From: Opitutaceae bacterium
GTDB taxonomy: Bacteria; Verrucomicrobiota; Verrucomicrobiia; Opitutales; Opitutaceae
Direction: 5' to 3'
Length of the DNA stretch: 64,000 nucleotides
NCBI GenBank assembly: GCA_041395105.1
Contig: JAWLBB010000005.1
Span: 186,001-250,000 of the forward strand
This document shows, in pieces, positions 24,640-32,930 of the stretch (positions are counted from its first letter, which is position 1; each line of letters begins with the position of its first letter). Below the pieces are notes generated by a model, which made no database searches, had not been told where the DNA came from, and saw nothing but the letters and a program-made list of their open reading frames with translations. Made by a program: the position numbers and the translations under genes.

Positions 24640-25748
24640 CCGACGCGGATTTCCCGAAAGGCTTCCTCCGAAGGCTCACTGCCTGCTCCGGGCGCCTCCG
24701 GTGGAAGGTAATGGCCATCCCTCACCTGGGCTGGGTGTTTCATCCAATCCCGCAGCCAGGGGATGTATTCAAGGAGGTGGCAGGACGGGTGGGCGAAGCA
24801 AAGGTGTTGGTGCACCTGGCACATGTCGCCGACATGCGGCACGACCGGGAGCCCGCTGCAATGGGCGAGCTCCGCCACGCGCCACCACTCGGTGATCCCC
24901 GCCAGTCGCACGACATCCGGTTGCACATAGTGGACGGCGCCCGCCTGGATGAAGTCGCGGAACTGGACCGCCATGTAGAGCTGTTCCCCAAGGGCAATCG
25001 GAGTGGCAATGGTCTCGGCCAGACGCCGGTGACCGGCGACATCATCAAAGGCCATGGGCTCTTCAATCCACACGATATCGAAGTCCACCAGTCGGGTGCC
25101 AGTCTGGATCGCCTGGGGCAACGACCACCGGCCATTGGCATCGACCATGATCCGGATATCCGGTCCCAGGGCTTTCCTGACCGCTTCGATCCGCCTGATA
25201 TCTTCATTGGCATTCACCCCGCCGACCTTCAGCTTCACGGCCCGGTATCCCTCCGTCTCCACCATGCGCCGGCAATCACTCACCAGCTCCTGCATCGACC
25301 AGTTGAGCCACCCCCCGTCGGTGTTGTAGGCCTCAACGCGCTTCTCGGCGTTTCCACCCATCAGCTTCCAGAGAGGCACTTCAGCCTCCTTCGCCTTGAG
25401 GTCCCAGAGAGCGATGTCGATCGCCCCAAGGGCCAGATGGGTGAGGCCACTCCGCCCCACCCAATAGATGTCGCTCTTGCGGTAGAGTTTTTCCCAGAGC
25501 GCGCGAACCTCGCGCGGGTCCGACCCGATCAGCAAAGGCCCGAAACTCTGAACGATGCAATCGACAATCAACCGGTCCGTCGGCAGATGGGCATGGGTCC
25601 CCGAGTAGCCGTAGCCGACCAGTCCCGTGTCGGTGTGGATGGCCACGCCGGGCGCACCCCAATGCGTGATCGAGTGGGTGCTGTCCGCGATGCCGCCGCG
25701 GGTCACCGGAGCGTGCAGAATGAACGGTTCGAGCCTGGTTATCTTCAT
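24636..25748 (-). CDS. enolase-superfamily sugar-acid dehydratase (mandelate racemase group)
   Basis: A 370-residue member of the mandelate racemase/muconate-lactonising enolase superfamily. The second catalytic lysine pair is Lys172-Leu-Lys174 ('AVKLKVGG'); metal ligands are Asp203 ('MVDANGRW'), Glu229 ('WIEEP') and Glu255 ('LGEQLY'); the general base/acid His is His305 ('VVPHVGD'). This combination (KxK plus His) is that of galactonate, rhamnonate or fuconate-type dehydratases; the exact acid sugar is not clear. I start at 25748 (MKITRLEPF) since the longer frame is non-coding flank. It heads a minus-strand group with the SDR, divergent from the beta-helix glycosidase. Confidence 0.9.
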   Translation of the reverse strand: MKITRLEPFILHAPVTRGGIADSTHSITHWGAPGVAIHTDTGLVGYGYSGTHAHLPTDRLIVDCIVQSFGPLLIGSDPREVRALWEKLYRKSDIYWVGRSGLTHLALGAIDIALWDLKAKEAEVPLWKLMGGNAEKRVEAYNTDGGWLNWSMQELVSDCRRMVETEGYRAVKLKVGGVNANEDIRRIEAVRKALGPDIRIMVDANGRWSLPQAIQTGTRLVDFDIVWIEEPMAFDDVAGHRRLAETIATPIALGEQLYMAVQFRDFIQAGAVHYVQPDVVRLAGITEWWRVAELAHCSGLPVVPHVGDMCQVHQHLCFAHPSCHLLEYIPWLRDWMKHPAQVRDGHYLPPEAPGAGSEPSEEAFREIRVG

Positions 25749-25977
25749 GTGGGGAAGGCTACGGTCAGAACGGGGGAGCCGAATGCAACGGAGCGGCCGG
25801 ATGAAACCGCGTCCGCATTCGGAATTCAACGGACATTGGCGGCGGATCACCAGATGAAAAGAAGCGCTTTCTCGAAGAAGCCCGGGGAAATGGGTATTCC
25901 CTCCCGTCGATACGCGAATCCCCACGACCGTCATCTCCCGGTTGATCCGAAGGGTCGAACCACCCATGGTGAACACC

Positions 25978-27459
25978 ATGACTCGATCCACCCGATTTCT
26001 CGCGGCCGCCCTGTCGCTCGGCCTGCCTGCCATCCTCCTCTTCCCTTTCACCCTGTCGGCTGAAGTCGTCACCTACCCGTCTCCCGATTTCCGCGACATG
26101 TCCGGACGCTTCGCCGTCAGCCTCATCCAGGAGGATCGCGTCAACGAATCATTTGTCTACCAGAGCCAGAACAAATTCGTCGGCGTCCACCAGCCAATGG
26201 GGGAATCCAACCACTGGACGACCTTCTCCTTCGATGGCCGGGTCGAAGTAGTGGTGCGGGTCCCGATCGGCACGAACCTGATGGAGGCCCGGGTTCTGCC
26301 GGAAGCCTACGGAATCGAGTCCGTGATCAAGGATGGCGAAATCCGCTTCACCCTCGATCAACCGCGCCAGGTCGCCGTGATCATCAACCGGGATCGCAGG
26401 AACCCGCTCTTCGTCTTCGCCAAGGAACTGGAAAGGGATCTACCGGATTTCACGGCCGCCAACGTCATCGATTTTTCGAAAAACCCGGTGATCCACAACG
26501 ATCCCGAGAAGGCCAACATCCTTTACTTTCCTCCGGGTGAATACGATCTGGTCGAAATGGGTTATTCCCTGCACGCGGGTTTCCCGCTCGATGCCGGCGA
26601 TACCGTTTATATCTCGGGCGGCGCCGTGGTGCACGGCACGTTTTCATCGACCGGCGAACGCGTTACAGTGAGGGGCCGGGGAGTCATCTCCGGCGCGAAG
26701 TGGATGTGGGTCCGCCGCCGCTACGCCGATGCCGACATCCCATGGGACTTCGGACGTTTCCGGGAAATCGCCGTCTACCTGCACGGCGGCGGTGGCAACC
26801 TGGTCGAGGGCATCACCTTCACCGATCCGGTTCATTTCTGCATCAGCGTGGGCGACGACTCGACGGTGCGCGGCGTCCAGTGTTTCGGCTGGTGGTACAC
26901 GACGGACGGGGTGGCGGCCGGCGATCGATCGGTCGTCGAGGACTGCTTCTTCAAAGTCAATGACGACATCGTCAAGGTCTACTCGGACGACATGACGGTA
27001 CGGCGCTGCCTGATCTGGCAGCAGACCAACGGCGCGCCCTTTCAATTCACGTGGAATCTGCGGAATCCCGTTTCCGGCGTGCGGGTCAAGGATTGCATCA
27101 TCATGGCCAGCGAAGTGACCCGGGAGCGGGAACTGGAGGGCAACCGGTCCGTCGTCAATGCCCGGAATAACAAGGGTGCCGACATCTCGGACTTCGTCTT
27201 CGAGGATATCCGCGTCGAGGGCGACATCTACCGCGTGCTCGGACTCAACATCGGGGAATCGGGATCCATCTCCGACATCACGCTGCGCAATTTCGAAGTA
27301 ACCGGACGTATCCGCTATTTCAACTACCTGAACGCAAGCAAAGGAAGCATCTCGAACATCCGTCTGGAAAACATCGTGGTGGACGGCCGGAGGATGGAGA
27401 ACTTCGACGACTTCATCCTGGTAGAGCGCGGCAATGTCTCCAACGTGACGATCGAGTGA
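25978..27459 (+). CDS. exported beta-helix glycosidase (GH28/GH49-like)
   Basis: About 493 residues with a signal peptide ('RFLAAALSLGLPAILLFPFTLSA'). Residues 35-180 form a beta-sandwich-type domain ('VFAKELERDLPD'), then a right-handed parallel beta-helix from about 190 ('NILYFPPGEYDLVEMGYSLHAG', 'YISGGAVVHGTFSS', 'VTVRGRGVISG'). The acidic cluster 'FKVNDDIVKVYSDD' is where GH28 and GH49 enzymes keep their catalytic aspartates. It may cleave a polygalacturonate-like or dextran-like chain. The start is ATG 25978; another at 25966 is possible. Its stop (27457-27459) abuts the stop of the convergent kinase gene with no gap. Confidence 0.82.
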   Translation: MTRSTRFLAAALSLGLPAILLFPFTLSAEVVTYPSPDFRDMSGRFAVSLIQEDRVNESFVYQSQNKFVGVHQPMGESNHWTTFSFDGRVEVVVRVPIGTNLMEARVLPEAYGIESVIKDGEIRFTLDQPRQVAVIINRDRRNPLFVFAKELERDLPDFTAANVIDFSKNPVIHNDPEKANILYFPPGEYDLVEMGYSLHAGFPLDAGDTVYISGGAVVHGTFSSTGERVTVRGRGVISGAKWMWVRRRYADADIPWDFGRFREIAVYLHGGGGNLVEGITFTDPVHFCISVGDDSTVRGVQCFGWWYTTDGVAAGDRSVVEDCFFKVNDDIVKVYSDDMTVRRCLIWQQTNGAPFQFTWNLRNPVSGVRVKDCIIMASEVTRERELEGNRSVVNARNNKGADISDFVFEDIRVEGDIYRVLGLNIGESGSISDITLRNFEVTGRIRYFNYLNASKGSISNIRLENIVVDGRRMENFDDFILVERGNVSNVTIE

Positions 27460-28347
27460 TCACCGGCCGCCGGCCGGCTCGGTACCGTCATAGGGTGGTT
27501 GCGCTCCCGACTTCGAGGCGACCCAGGACCCCAGCGCAGACGCCCGGGAAAGCGCCTCGACCGGATCGAAACCCTCCCGACTGAGCGACGCGATCATCGA
27601 GGCCATGAAGGCGTCGCCTGCGCCGACCGTATCCTTCACCTCAACCGGATGGCTCCGTCCCGTGCTGATCCGGCCATGGCCGAGCAGCAGAGCCGGCCGC
27701 TCCGCGCGGGTCACACAGAGTAGATTCACCCCGAGGGCTTCGGCCAGGTCGCGCATGCGCCGCTCCACTTCCGCAGACGGTGAGCCCGCCGCCGCCGCGA
27801 GTGCGGCCAGTTCCTCCTCGTTCATTTTCACAAAGTCGGCCATCGCGGCGATCTCCATCACGACCCCGATTGAATTGTGGGGCGGGCGCAGGTTGGCGTC
27901 GAAGCACTTCATGCCTTCATAGCCGGCAAAGGCGCGGCGGATCTGGTCTCGGTTATAGGGGCTGCGCAGGCCGACCGAGGGCACCATGAGGGGACAGGTC
28001 GCTCCCGCGATCGCTGCCTCGGGAATTTCGATGAAGTCCCAGGCCACCGGTGCCGGCAATTCGTAGCTGGCGTCGCCCTTCTCGTCGAGAGTCACATTGG
28101 CCCGGCCGGTCGGCACGTCGTCAAGCCGCCGGATCCAGCGCGGATCACATTGCCAGTCCTCCACCAGCACCCGCAAGGCTTCATCGCCCAACGGGTCGCG
28201 ACCCACGCTCGAAAGGATTCCGGTCCTCAATCCGAGCCGGTTGAGGTGGTAGGCCACATTGAGCGTCGCACCGCCGAGAAACCTTCCATCCGGGAAACAA
28301 TCCCAAAGGATTTCACACGCCACCAAGCATTCCGGATAATAATTCAT
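27460..28347 (-). CDS. PfkB-family carbohydrate kinase (fructokinase-like)
   Basis: A 295-residue ribokinase/PfkB sugar kinase. The N-terminal 'CEILWDCFPDGRFLGGATLNVAYHLNRLG' is fructokinase-like; the catalytic signature 'DTVGAGDAFMASM' carries Asp245 as the base. The enzyme phosphorylates a monosaccharide, probably a ketose or 2-keto-deoxy sugar, in the cytosol. It suits a position after hydrolase and dehydratase steps. Its stop codon directly abuts that of the convergent beta-helix gene (TGATCA at 27457-27462), leaving no room for an ordinary terminator. Confidence 0.9.
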   Translation of the reverse strand: MNYYPECLVACEILWDCFPDGRFLGGATLNVAYHLNRLGLRTGILSSVGRDPLGDEALRVLVEDWQCDPRWIRRLDDVPTGRANVTLDEKGDASYELPAPVAWDFIEIPEAAIAGATCPLMVPSVGLRSPYNRDQIRRAFAGYEGMKCFDANLRPPHNSIGVVMEIAAMADFVKMNEEELAALAAAAGSPSAEVERRMRDLAEALGVNLLCVTRAERPALLLGHGRISTGRSHPVEVKDTVGAGDAFMASMIASLSREGFDPVEALSRASALGSWVASKSGAQPPYDGTEPAGGR

Positions 28348-28481
28348 GACACCGTTCCGAGGCTAAGGACCAGGGACCAGGGAGGACGACAAGAAAACGG
28401 AGGAATTCGACCGGGGGATGCCATTTGCCAAATCGAAGCACCTTATGAAGACTCTTCCGGGCCGCGAAAGACGGGATCTCC

Positions 28482-28583
28482 TCAATCCACCCGTGAAGCA
28501 GCAAGACCCTTCTCGACCAGATTGCGTGCCATCGGGAGCCCCATGGCCCCCAGCCCCAGAAAGCCGATACGCGGATTCGTGGG
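28482..28583 (-). pseudogene. remnant of a 3-hydroxyisobutyrate-dehydrogenase-like gene
   Basis: Thirty-three codons read 'PTNPRIGFLGLGAMGLPMARNLVEKGLA', an unmistakable start of the beta-hydroxyacid dehydrogenase (NAD-binding domain 2) family with the GxGxxG loop 'GLGAMG'. The frame ends a few codons later; the remaining three quarters of the protein is absent. The rest of the 325 bp gap holds nothing I can recognise. It is a truncated gene relic. Confidence 0.7.
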
Positions 28584-28672
28584 ACTCAACCATCCCGGGG
28601 AAGCGCGGATGCTCAAGCCCTGAATTTCCCGGTGTTTCTTCGCCTTCGGTACTCCCCGGACGCCGGGGGAAA

Positions 28673-29497
28673 TCAAACAAACCAGAGAGCCACCGCGGCC
28701 ACCGCGAACAGCACAAAAAAGAGAAAGATGAGGTATCCCGACTCGAGGATGAAGGCGGTCAGGATGGCCTTCACCCATCCGAACTGGAAGATTCTCCGGA
28801 ATGCAAAGACGGGATAGACGACCAGCCAGCCGAACACTCCCAGTTCGACACCGGAAGCCAGTCTACTGGACAGAAGGCCCAGAAGAAGAGTCATTCCGAA
28901 TCCCAGGAGAATCCAGAGAAAGAGAAACGACTGAAGGTGAAGGGCGATGACCAGGTGCTCAAGATAGACAAGGGGCTGCCTCCAGAACATCACCCGGAGA
29001 AAGAGGGCCAGCAGGGGAACCCCGATCAGAAAAAGCCGGGGAAGCCATACCATGAACTGCTCACGAACCGCCGCCGGGTCATCCAGTTTGGAAACGATCC
29101 ACTCCGCCAGAGCCCCCCTTGGCGGGTGTTCGCCACCCTCAGTGACCTCTACCGGCGCTTCGTCCAACAGGATAATGTCTGTTTCATCCGAGGATTGTCC
29201 GATCAGGAGGAAGAAACAAAGGCTGACGAACAGGTAGAGCCGAAGCGGAGGGATCTGACTGGCCCGGGCGCCGTCCAGGAAACGCCTGGTCAGAAATCCG
29301 GGTCGAAAGAGGAGGGCAAAGAGTCCCCGGGGCACCTTGCCATCCAGATTCAGGAAGGTGGAGGTCACCTCCGAAACCAGCCCGCGCCAGTCCCGGCGAA
29401 AGTCGAGATCGCGCTGACCACATTGACCACAATAGGCGCCGGTCAGATCGGATCCACAATTGCGGCAGCGGGGAAAGTCAGGTCGGGGGGTGTCCAT
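28673..29497 (-). CDS. DUF3667-like membrane protein
   Basis: A 274-residue inner-membrane protein. It starts with a zinc-ribbon-like 'CRNCGSDLTGAYCGQCGQRDLDF' (four Cys), followed by 'VSEVTSTFLNLDGKVPRGLFALLFRPGFLTRRFLDGARASQIPPLRLYLFVSLCFFLLIG', the recognisable DUF3667 stretch, and then about four more membrane segments. Function is unknown. The start at 29497 (MDTPRPDFPR) is chosen as it leads directly into the zinc ribbon. It is divergent from the padR-like gene; the 185 bp between them carries the palindromic operator. Confidence 0.82.
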   Translation of the reverse strand: MDTPRPDFPRCRNCGSDLTGAYCGQCGQRDLDFRRDWRGLVSEVTSTFLNLDGKVPRGLFALLFRPGFLTRRFLDGARASQIPPLRLYLFVSLCFFLLIGQSSDETDIILLDEAPVEVTEGGEHPPRGALAEWIVSKLDDPAAVREQFMVWLPRLFLIGVPLLALFLRVMFWRQPLVYLEHLVIALHLQSFLFLWILLGFGMTLLLGLLSSRLASGVELGVFGWLVVYPVFAFRRIFQFGWVKAILTAFILESGYLIFLFFVLFAVAAVALWFV

Positions 29498-29654
29498 TGA
29501 TCGATCCATGGGAAAATGCGCAACCCGCCGGTTCAGGCAAGTCTGGCGGCCGTATGCCGCACGAAGCAACGACCTGGGGATTCCCTTCACCGGCCGGGAC
29601 CGGCGGCGATTCCTTCTCTCCCGGGATCCAATCGAAGGCAAAGCACTTGACATT

Positions 29655-29678
29655 ACGAATCGTAGTATTACGATTCGT
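29655..29678. promoter_or_regulatory. inverted-repeat operator upstream of padR
   Basis: Perfect inverted repeat: ACGAATCGTA (29655-29664), spacer GTAT, TACGATTCGT (29669-29678). It lies 4 bp before the padR start and just after a TTGACA hexamer (29647-29652), so a bound protein would block the start region. PadR proteins commonly bind such AT-centred dyads and repress themselves. Confidence 0.7.
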
Positions 29679-29682
29679 ATTA

Positions 29683-30252
29683 ATGAGTGACCGCTCGCAT
29701 CTCTCCACTCTGAGCACCTCCATTCTCTGCCAACTCCTCGACCGACCCCAGACCGGCTACGCGCTGAAGCGGAGTTTCGAGGACACGCCCATGGGGCATT
29801 TCAGTTCGAGCCCCGGCGCACTCTATCCTGCACTTCAGCGGATGGAGAAGGCCGGCTGGATCGCCGGTCGGATCGCCAACCCGAAGGCGCTCCGATCGCG
29901 ACGAATCTACCGGATCACCGGGAGGGGGAAGGATACGTTGAAAGTCTCCTTCATGGAGCCCATCACGAGGGACAATATCATCCATGACATGGACCTGCTC
30001 CTCCTCCGGTTCGCCTTCATGACACCCCTGCTCGGGCGACGTGCCACCCTTTCCTACCTCGAAAAACTCGCCGGTCACCTGAAGACCTACGTCGCCGAGC
30101 TGAACGAGGCGGCCAGGCAGTTGACCGACAGGCCGCCGGAGGGTGCACTCGCGCTCCAACACGGGATCGACGGCTACCGGACATCCCTTCAGTGGGCGGA
30201 ATCCACCCTGCTGAAACTCACCAGAATCCACCAGAAGGAGAAAAAACCATGA
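29683..30252 (+). CDS. PadR-family transcriptional regulator
   Basis: A 189-residue PadR-type repressor: winged-helix domain (1-80) with 'LSTSILCQLLDRPQTGYALKRSFE', 'FSSSPGALYPALQRMEKAGWIAGR', 'RRIYRITGRGKDTL', followed by a helical C-terminal dimerisation domain of about 100 residues, longer than in class 2 PadR proteins. The longer upstream frame to 29497 is not coding: it spans the promoter and operator. It overlaps the next gene by 4 bp (ATGA), so the two are one operon and the regulator probably controls both. Confidence 0.9.
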   Translation: MSDRSHLSTLSTSILCQLLDRPQTGYALKRSFEDTPMGHFSSSPGALYPALQRMEKAGWIAGRIANPKALRSRRIYRITGRGKDTLKVSFMEPITRDNIIHDMDLLLLRFAFMTPLLGRRATLSYLEKLAGHLKTYVAELNEAARQLTDRPPEGALALQHGIDGYRTSLQWAESTLLKLTRIHQKEKKP

Positions 30253-31145
30253 AACACCACCACCCTGCCCGGGCTTTGCTTGCCCTTTTGAGCGCATCAT
30301 CAATGGCCATCGCCCAAGGGTCCGACGCGACCGACCTGTCGACCCCGCGAGCGGTCGGCACCCATCCCTACGAGTTCGTGACCGCCTACCTCAGTTACGC
30401 ACCCGACGGCTCCCGCCTGGGTGCGGAGGAGACCCGCATGGAGTGCGACGTGACCATCCGCGCCGACCACCGGCAACAATTGACCTGCCGCCGTTTCGAG
30501 CTGAAGGACAAGGACGGGGTCACCAGACGCATTCCCGCTCTCGAAGGTTGGGAGAATGTCATGGACGAACAGGCCGCCGAGGTTCTGGGCATCGCGCACG
30601 CCGATTTTCAGGGCCTGACGACCGATGACGGGCAGCCCCTCAGTCCGGACCTTGCCTACCGCGTCTACAACACGTTCGTCGATTTCTACGCATTCAACAA
30701 CATCTTTGCCCAACCGGTGTCCGCAGAGACCGGACGCAGCATCGCCGATCTCACGTCGATGGGTGTGGAAATCGAGCATTACTCGGCCTATTCGGAGCCT
30801 CCGGTCGATCTGGGTGATTCGGTGAAGAAGGGATCCTATTTCAAAAACGGCCGGGTGACGCTGGAATGGCTTGGAAACGGCACCGTGAAGACGCAGCCCT
30901 GCGCCATTGTGTCCTTCGACAGCGGCGAATCGTCGTTCCAGATGCTGATGGAGCCCGCCCCGGGTTACGCCATGGAAGTCAAGGGCGGGTCGCACTATTG
31001 GGGAACCCTATTCATCAATCTCGACGATTACTGGGTTGAAAAGGCGACCTTCAGGGAATTCGTCACGACCCGGATGGTCATGGGCGAAGACCCGCCGATG
31101 TCCGCCCTGATCCAGCGGATGGGAACGATCCGGCGGGTTCGGTAG
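30249..31145 (+). CDS. exported hypothetical protein in padR operon
   Basis: A 298-residue protein with a signal peptide ('HPARALLALLSASSMAIAQG') and no domain I recognise. The body is beta-rich ('CDVTIRADHRQQLTCRRFELKDKDG', 'KGSYFKNGRVTLEWLGNGTVKTQPCAIVSFDSGES'), like periplasmic ligand- or lipid-binding proteins. An AGAAGGAGA ribosome-binding site precedes the ATG, which overlaps the stop of padR. Tight coupling with a PadR regulator suggests a role in a stress or membrane response, but that is inference. Confidence 0.78.
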   Translation: MKHHHPARALLALLSASSMAIAQGSDATDLSTPRAVGTHPYEFVTAYLSYAPDGSRLGAEETRMECDVTIRADHRQQLTCRRFELKDKDGVTRRIPALEGWENVMDEQAAEVLGIAHADFQGLTTDDGQPLSPDLAYRVYNTFVDFYAFNNIFAQPVSAETGRSIADLTSMGVEIEHYSAYSEPPVDLGDSVKKGSYFKNGRVTLEWLGNGTVKTQPCAIVSFDSGESSFQMLMEPAPGYAMEVKGGSHYWGTLFINLDDYWVEKATFREFVTTRMVMGEDPPMSALIQRMGTIRRVR

Positions 31146-31277
31146 TCGAAGCGGGCCAGGGCAGGATGGGCCCCTGCGCCACGCAGGTGAAGAAACTCCG
31201 GTCTGGGAGACGACGCATCGGGATCTGTTTTCCGGATGCGTCCGCCCCTCAAGGTCCCGGGCGGCGCATGATAATAT

Positions 31278-31314
31278 CCCGGGTTAGGCGGACTACTGAT
31301 TTGTCCGCCCCGGG
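31278..31314. other. stem-loop upstream of radical SAM gene
   Basis: GGCGGAC (31287-31293) and GTCCGCC (31303-31309) form a 7-bp stem around a 9-base loop, with CCCGGG on both outer sides giving a longer imperfect stem. No T-run follows. It could end the upstream transcript or shape the leader of the downstream gene; the remaining sequence of this 291-bp gap shows no gene. Confidence 0.4.
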
Positions 31315-31436
31315 TTTCCTTCTCGCGATCCCGGGAAAAGTGCAGAACGAATTGCCCTGGTCCCAGCCGCAATGTAGCCTGCTGGAAAAGAGGGTCTCCC
31401 GCCCCTACCCCGACCGCCGGGGCGGACACCATCACG

Positions 31437-32915
31437 ATGAGAGTCCTGCTGCTTTACCCGGAGTTCCCGGATACTTTCTGGAGTTTCAAGCACGTCTTGA
31501 AATTCATCCGGAAGCGCGCGGCCCTGCCTCCCCTGGGCCTGCTCACGATTGCCCCGATGCTGCCCGAAAACTGGGAGAAGCGTCTGATCGACGTCAACGT
31601 GACCCCCATGACGGACAAGGATCTTGCGTGGGCGGACATCGTCCTGATCAGCGCCATGATCGCCCAAAGGGACTCCGCAGCGGAGCTGATCGCACGTTGC
31701 CGGGCCGCTGGAAAAATCCTCGTGGCCGGGGGTCCTCTCTTCACCGTCGAATACAACCAGTTCCCCGACGTCGACCACTTCGTGCTGAACGAAGCGGAGG
31801 TCACCCTGCCGGGATTCCTGGAAGACTTCGCCAGGGGCGAGGCCCGCAGGGTCTACCAGACCGACACCCTGCCTGAAGTGAGCATGACCCCTGCGCCAGA
31901 CTGGGGACTGGCGGACCTGAAACGCTATGCCTCCATGAGTATCCAGTACTCGCGCGGTTGTCCCTTCGACTGCGAATTCTGCAGTGTGACCGCCATGTTC
32001 GGACACCGTCCCCGCGTCAAATCCCCGGCACAGGTACTGGCGGAGTTGGACGGACTCTGGAGCGCGGGCTGGCGGGGAACCGTCTTTTTCGTCGACGACA
32101 ATTTCATCGGCAACAAACGCTCCCTCCGCGAGGATCTGCTGCCGGCCCTGATTCAATGGCGAAAAGGCAGACGAGGCTTCACCTTTTACACCGAAGCATC
32201 GATCAACCTGGCCGACGACCCGGGGCTGATGGAGCAGATGGTGGCGGCCGGCTTCGACCAGGTCTTCATCGGCATCGAAACACCGGAGGAAGCCAGTCTG
32301 GCCGAATGCAACAAGCGTCAGAACCGAAGCCGTGATCTCATCGCCGACATCAAGCGCATCCAACGTGCCGGGCTTCAGGTCCAGGGCGGCTTCATCGTGG
32401 GATTCGACAACGATCCGCCGTCCATTTTCCAGCGCCAGATCGAGTTCATCCAGGCAAGCGGGATTGTCACCGCCATGGTCGGAATCCTGCAGGCAATCCC
32501 CGGAACCAAGCTATATGACCGCCTCTTGCAGCAGGGTCGACTCCTTGGCAACACGACGGGCGACAACGTGGATGGCACGACGAACTTTGTTTCCCGGATG
32601 AACGTCGACACACTCCGCGACGGATACCGCCGACTGATGGACCATATCTATGCACCGGGTCCCTATTACCGGCGCATCCGCACCTTTCTGAGGGAGTTTC
32701 AGCCCTCACCTCTTCCCGGCGGGATGAAGTGGCGAAACTTCCGCGCCTTCATGCAGGCCAACATCCGGCTCGGAGTGATCGGTCGCGAGCGGTTTCACTA
32801 TTGGGGACTTCTCATCTGGACCTTCTTTCGCCGACCCCGCCTGCTGACAACGGCCGTAACGCTTTCGATCTACGGTTTCCACTTCCGGCGCTGCTGCGCC
32901 GGACTGGAAGCCTGA
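31437..32915 (+). CDS. B12-binding-domain radical SAM protein (DUF4070 type)
   Basis: A 492-residue class B-type radical SAM protein. Residues 1-140 form a cobalamin-binding Rossmann domain ('RVLLLYPEFPDTFW', 'VLISAMIAQRDSAAELIARCRAAGKILVAGGPLFT', without the usual DxHxxG histidine). The [4Fe-4S] motif is Cys175-x3-Cys179-x2-Cys182 ('SRGCPFDCEFCSV'). The C-terminal 'GGFIVGFDND..IFQRQIEFIQASGIVTAMVGILQAIPGTKLY' and the following 120 residues are typical of the DUF4070 group, which includes hopanoid C2-methylase HpnP and many unassigned relatives. The reaction, probably a methylation at an unactivated carbon, is unknown. Confidence 0.85.
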   Translation: MRVLLLYPEFPDTFWSFKHVLKFIRKRAALPPLGLLTIAPMLPENWEKRLIDVNVTPMTDKDLAWADIVLISAMIAQRDSAAELIARCRAAGKILVAGGPLFTVEYNQFPDVDHFVLNEAEVTLPGFLEDFARGEARRVYQTDTLPEVSMTPAPDWGLADLKRYASMSIQYSRGCPFDCEFCSVTAMFGHRPRVKSPAQVLAELDGLWSAGWRGTVFFVDDNFIGNKRSLREDLLPALIQWRKGRRGFTFYTEASINLADDPGLMEQMVAAGFDQVFIGIETPEEASLAECNKRQNRSRDLIADIKRIQRAGLQVQGGFIVGFDNDPPSIFQRQIEFIQASGIVTAMVGILQAIPGTKLYDRLLQQGRLLGNTTGDNVDGTTNFVSRMNVDTLRDGYRRLMDHIYAPGPYYRRIRTFLREFQPSPLPGGMKWRNFRAFMQANIRLGVIGRERFHYWGLLIWTFFRRPRLLTTAVTLSIYGFHFRRCCAGLEA

Positions 32916-32930
32916 GGGGTTGCCCTGCAA

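Noticed and set aside
31146..31300. Possible cobalamin riboswitch before the B12-binding radical SAM gene
   Set aside because: The region has a stem-loop but I could not find the conserved B12-box words in proper order.
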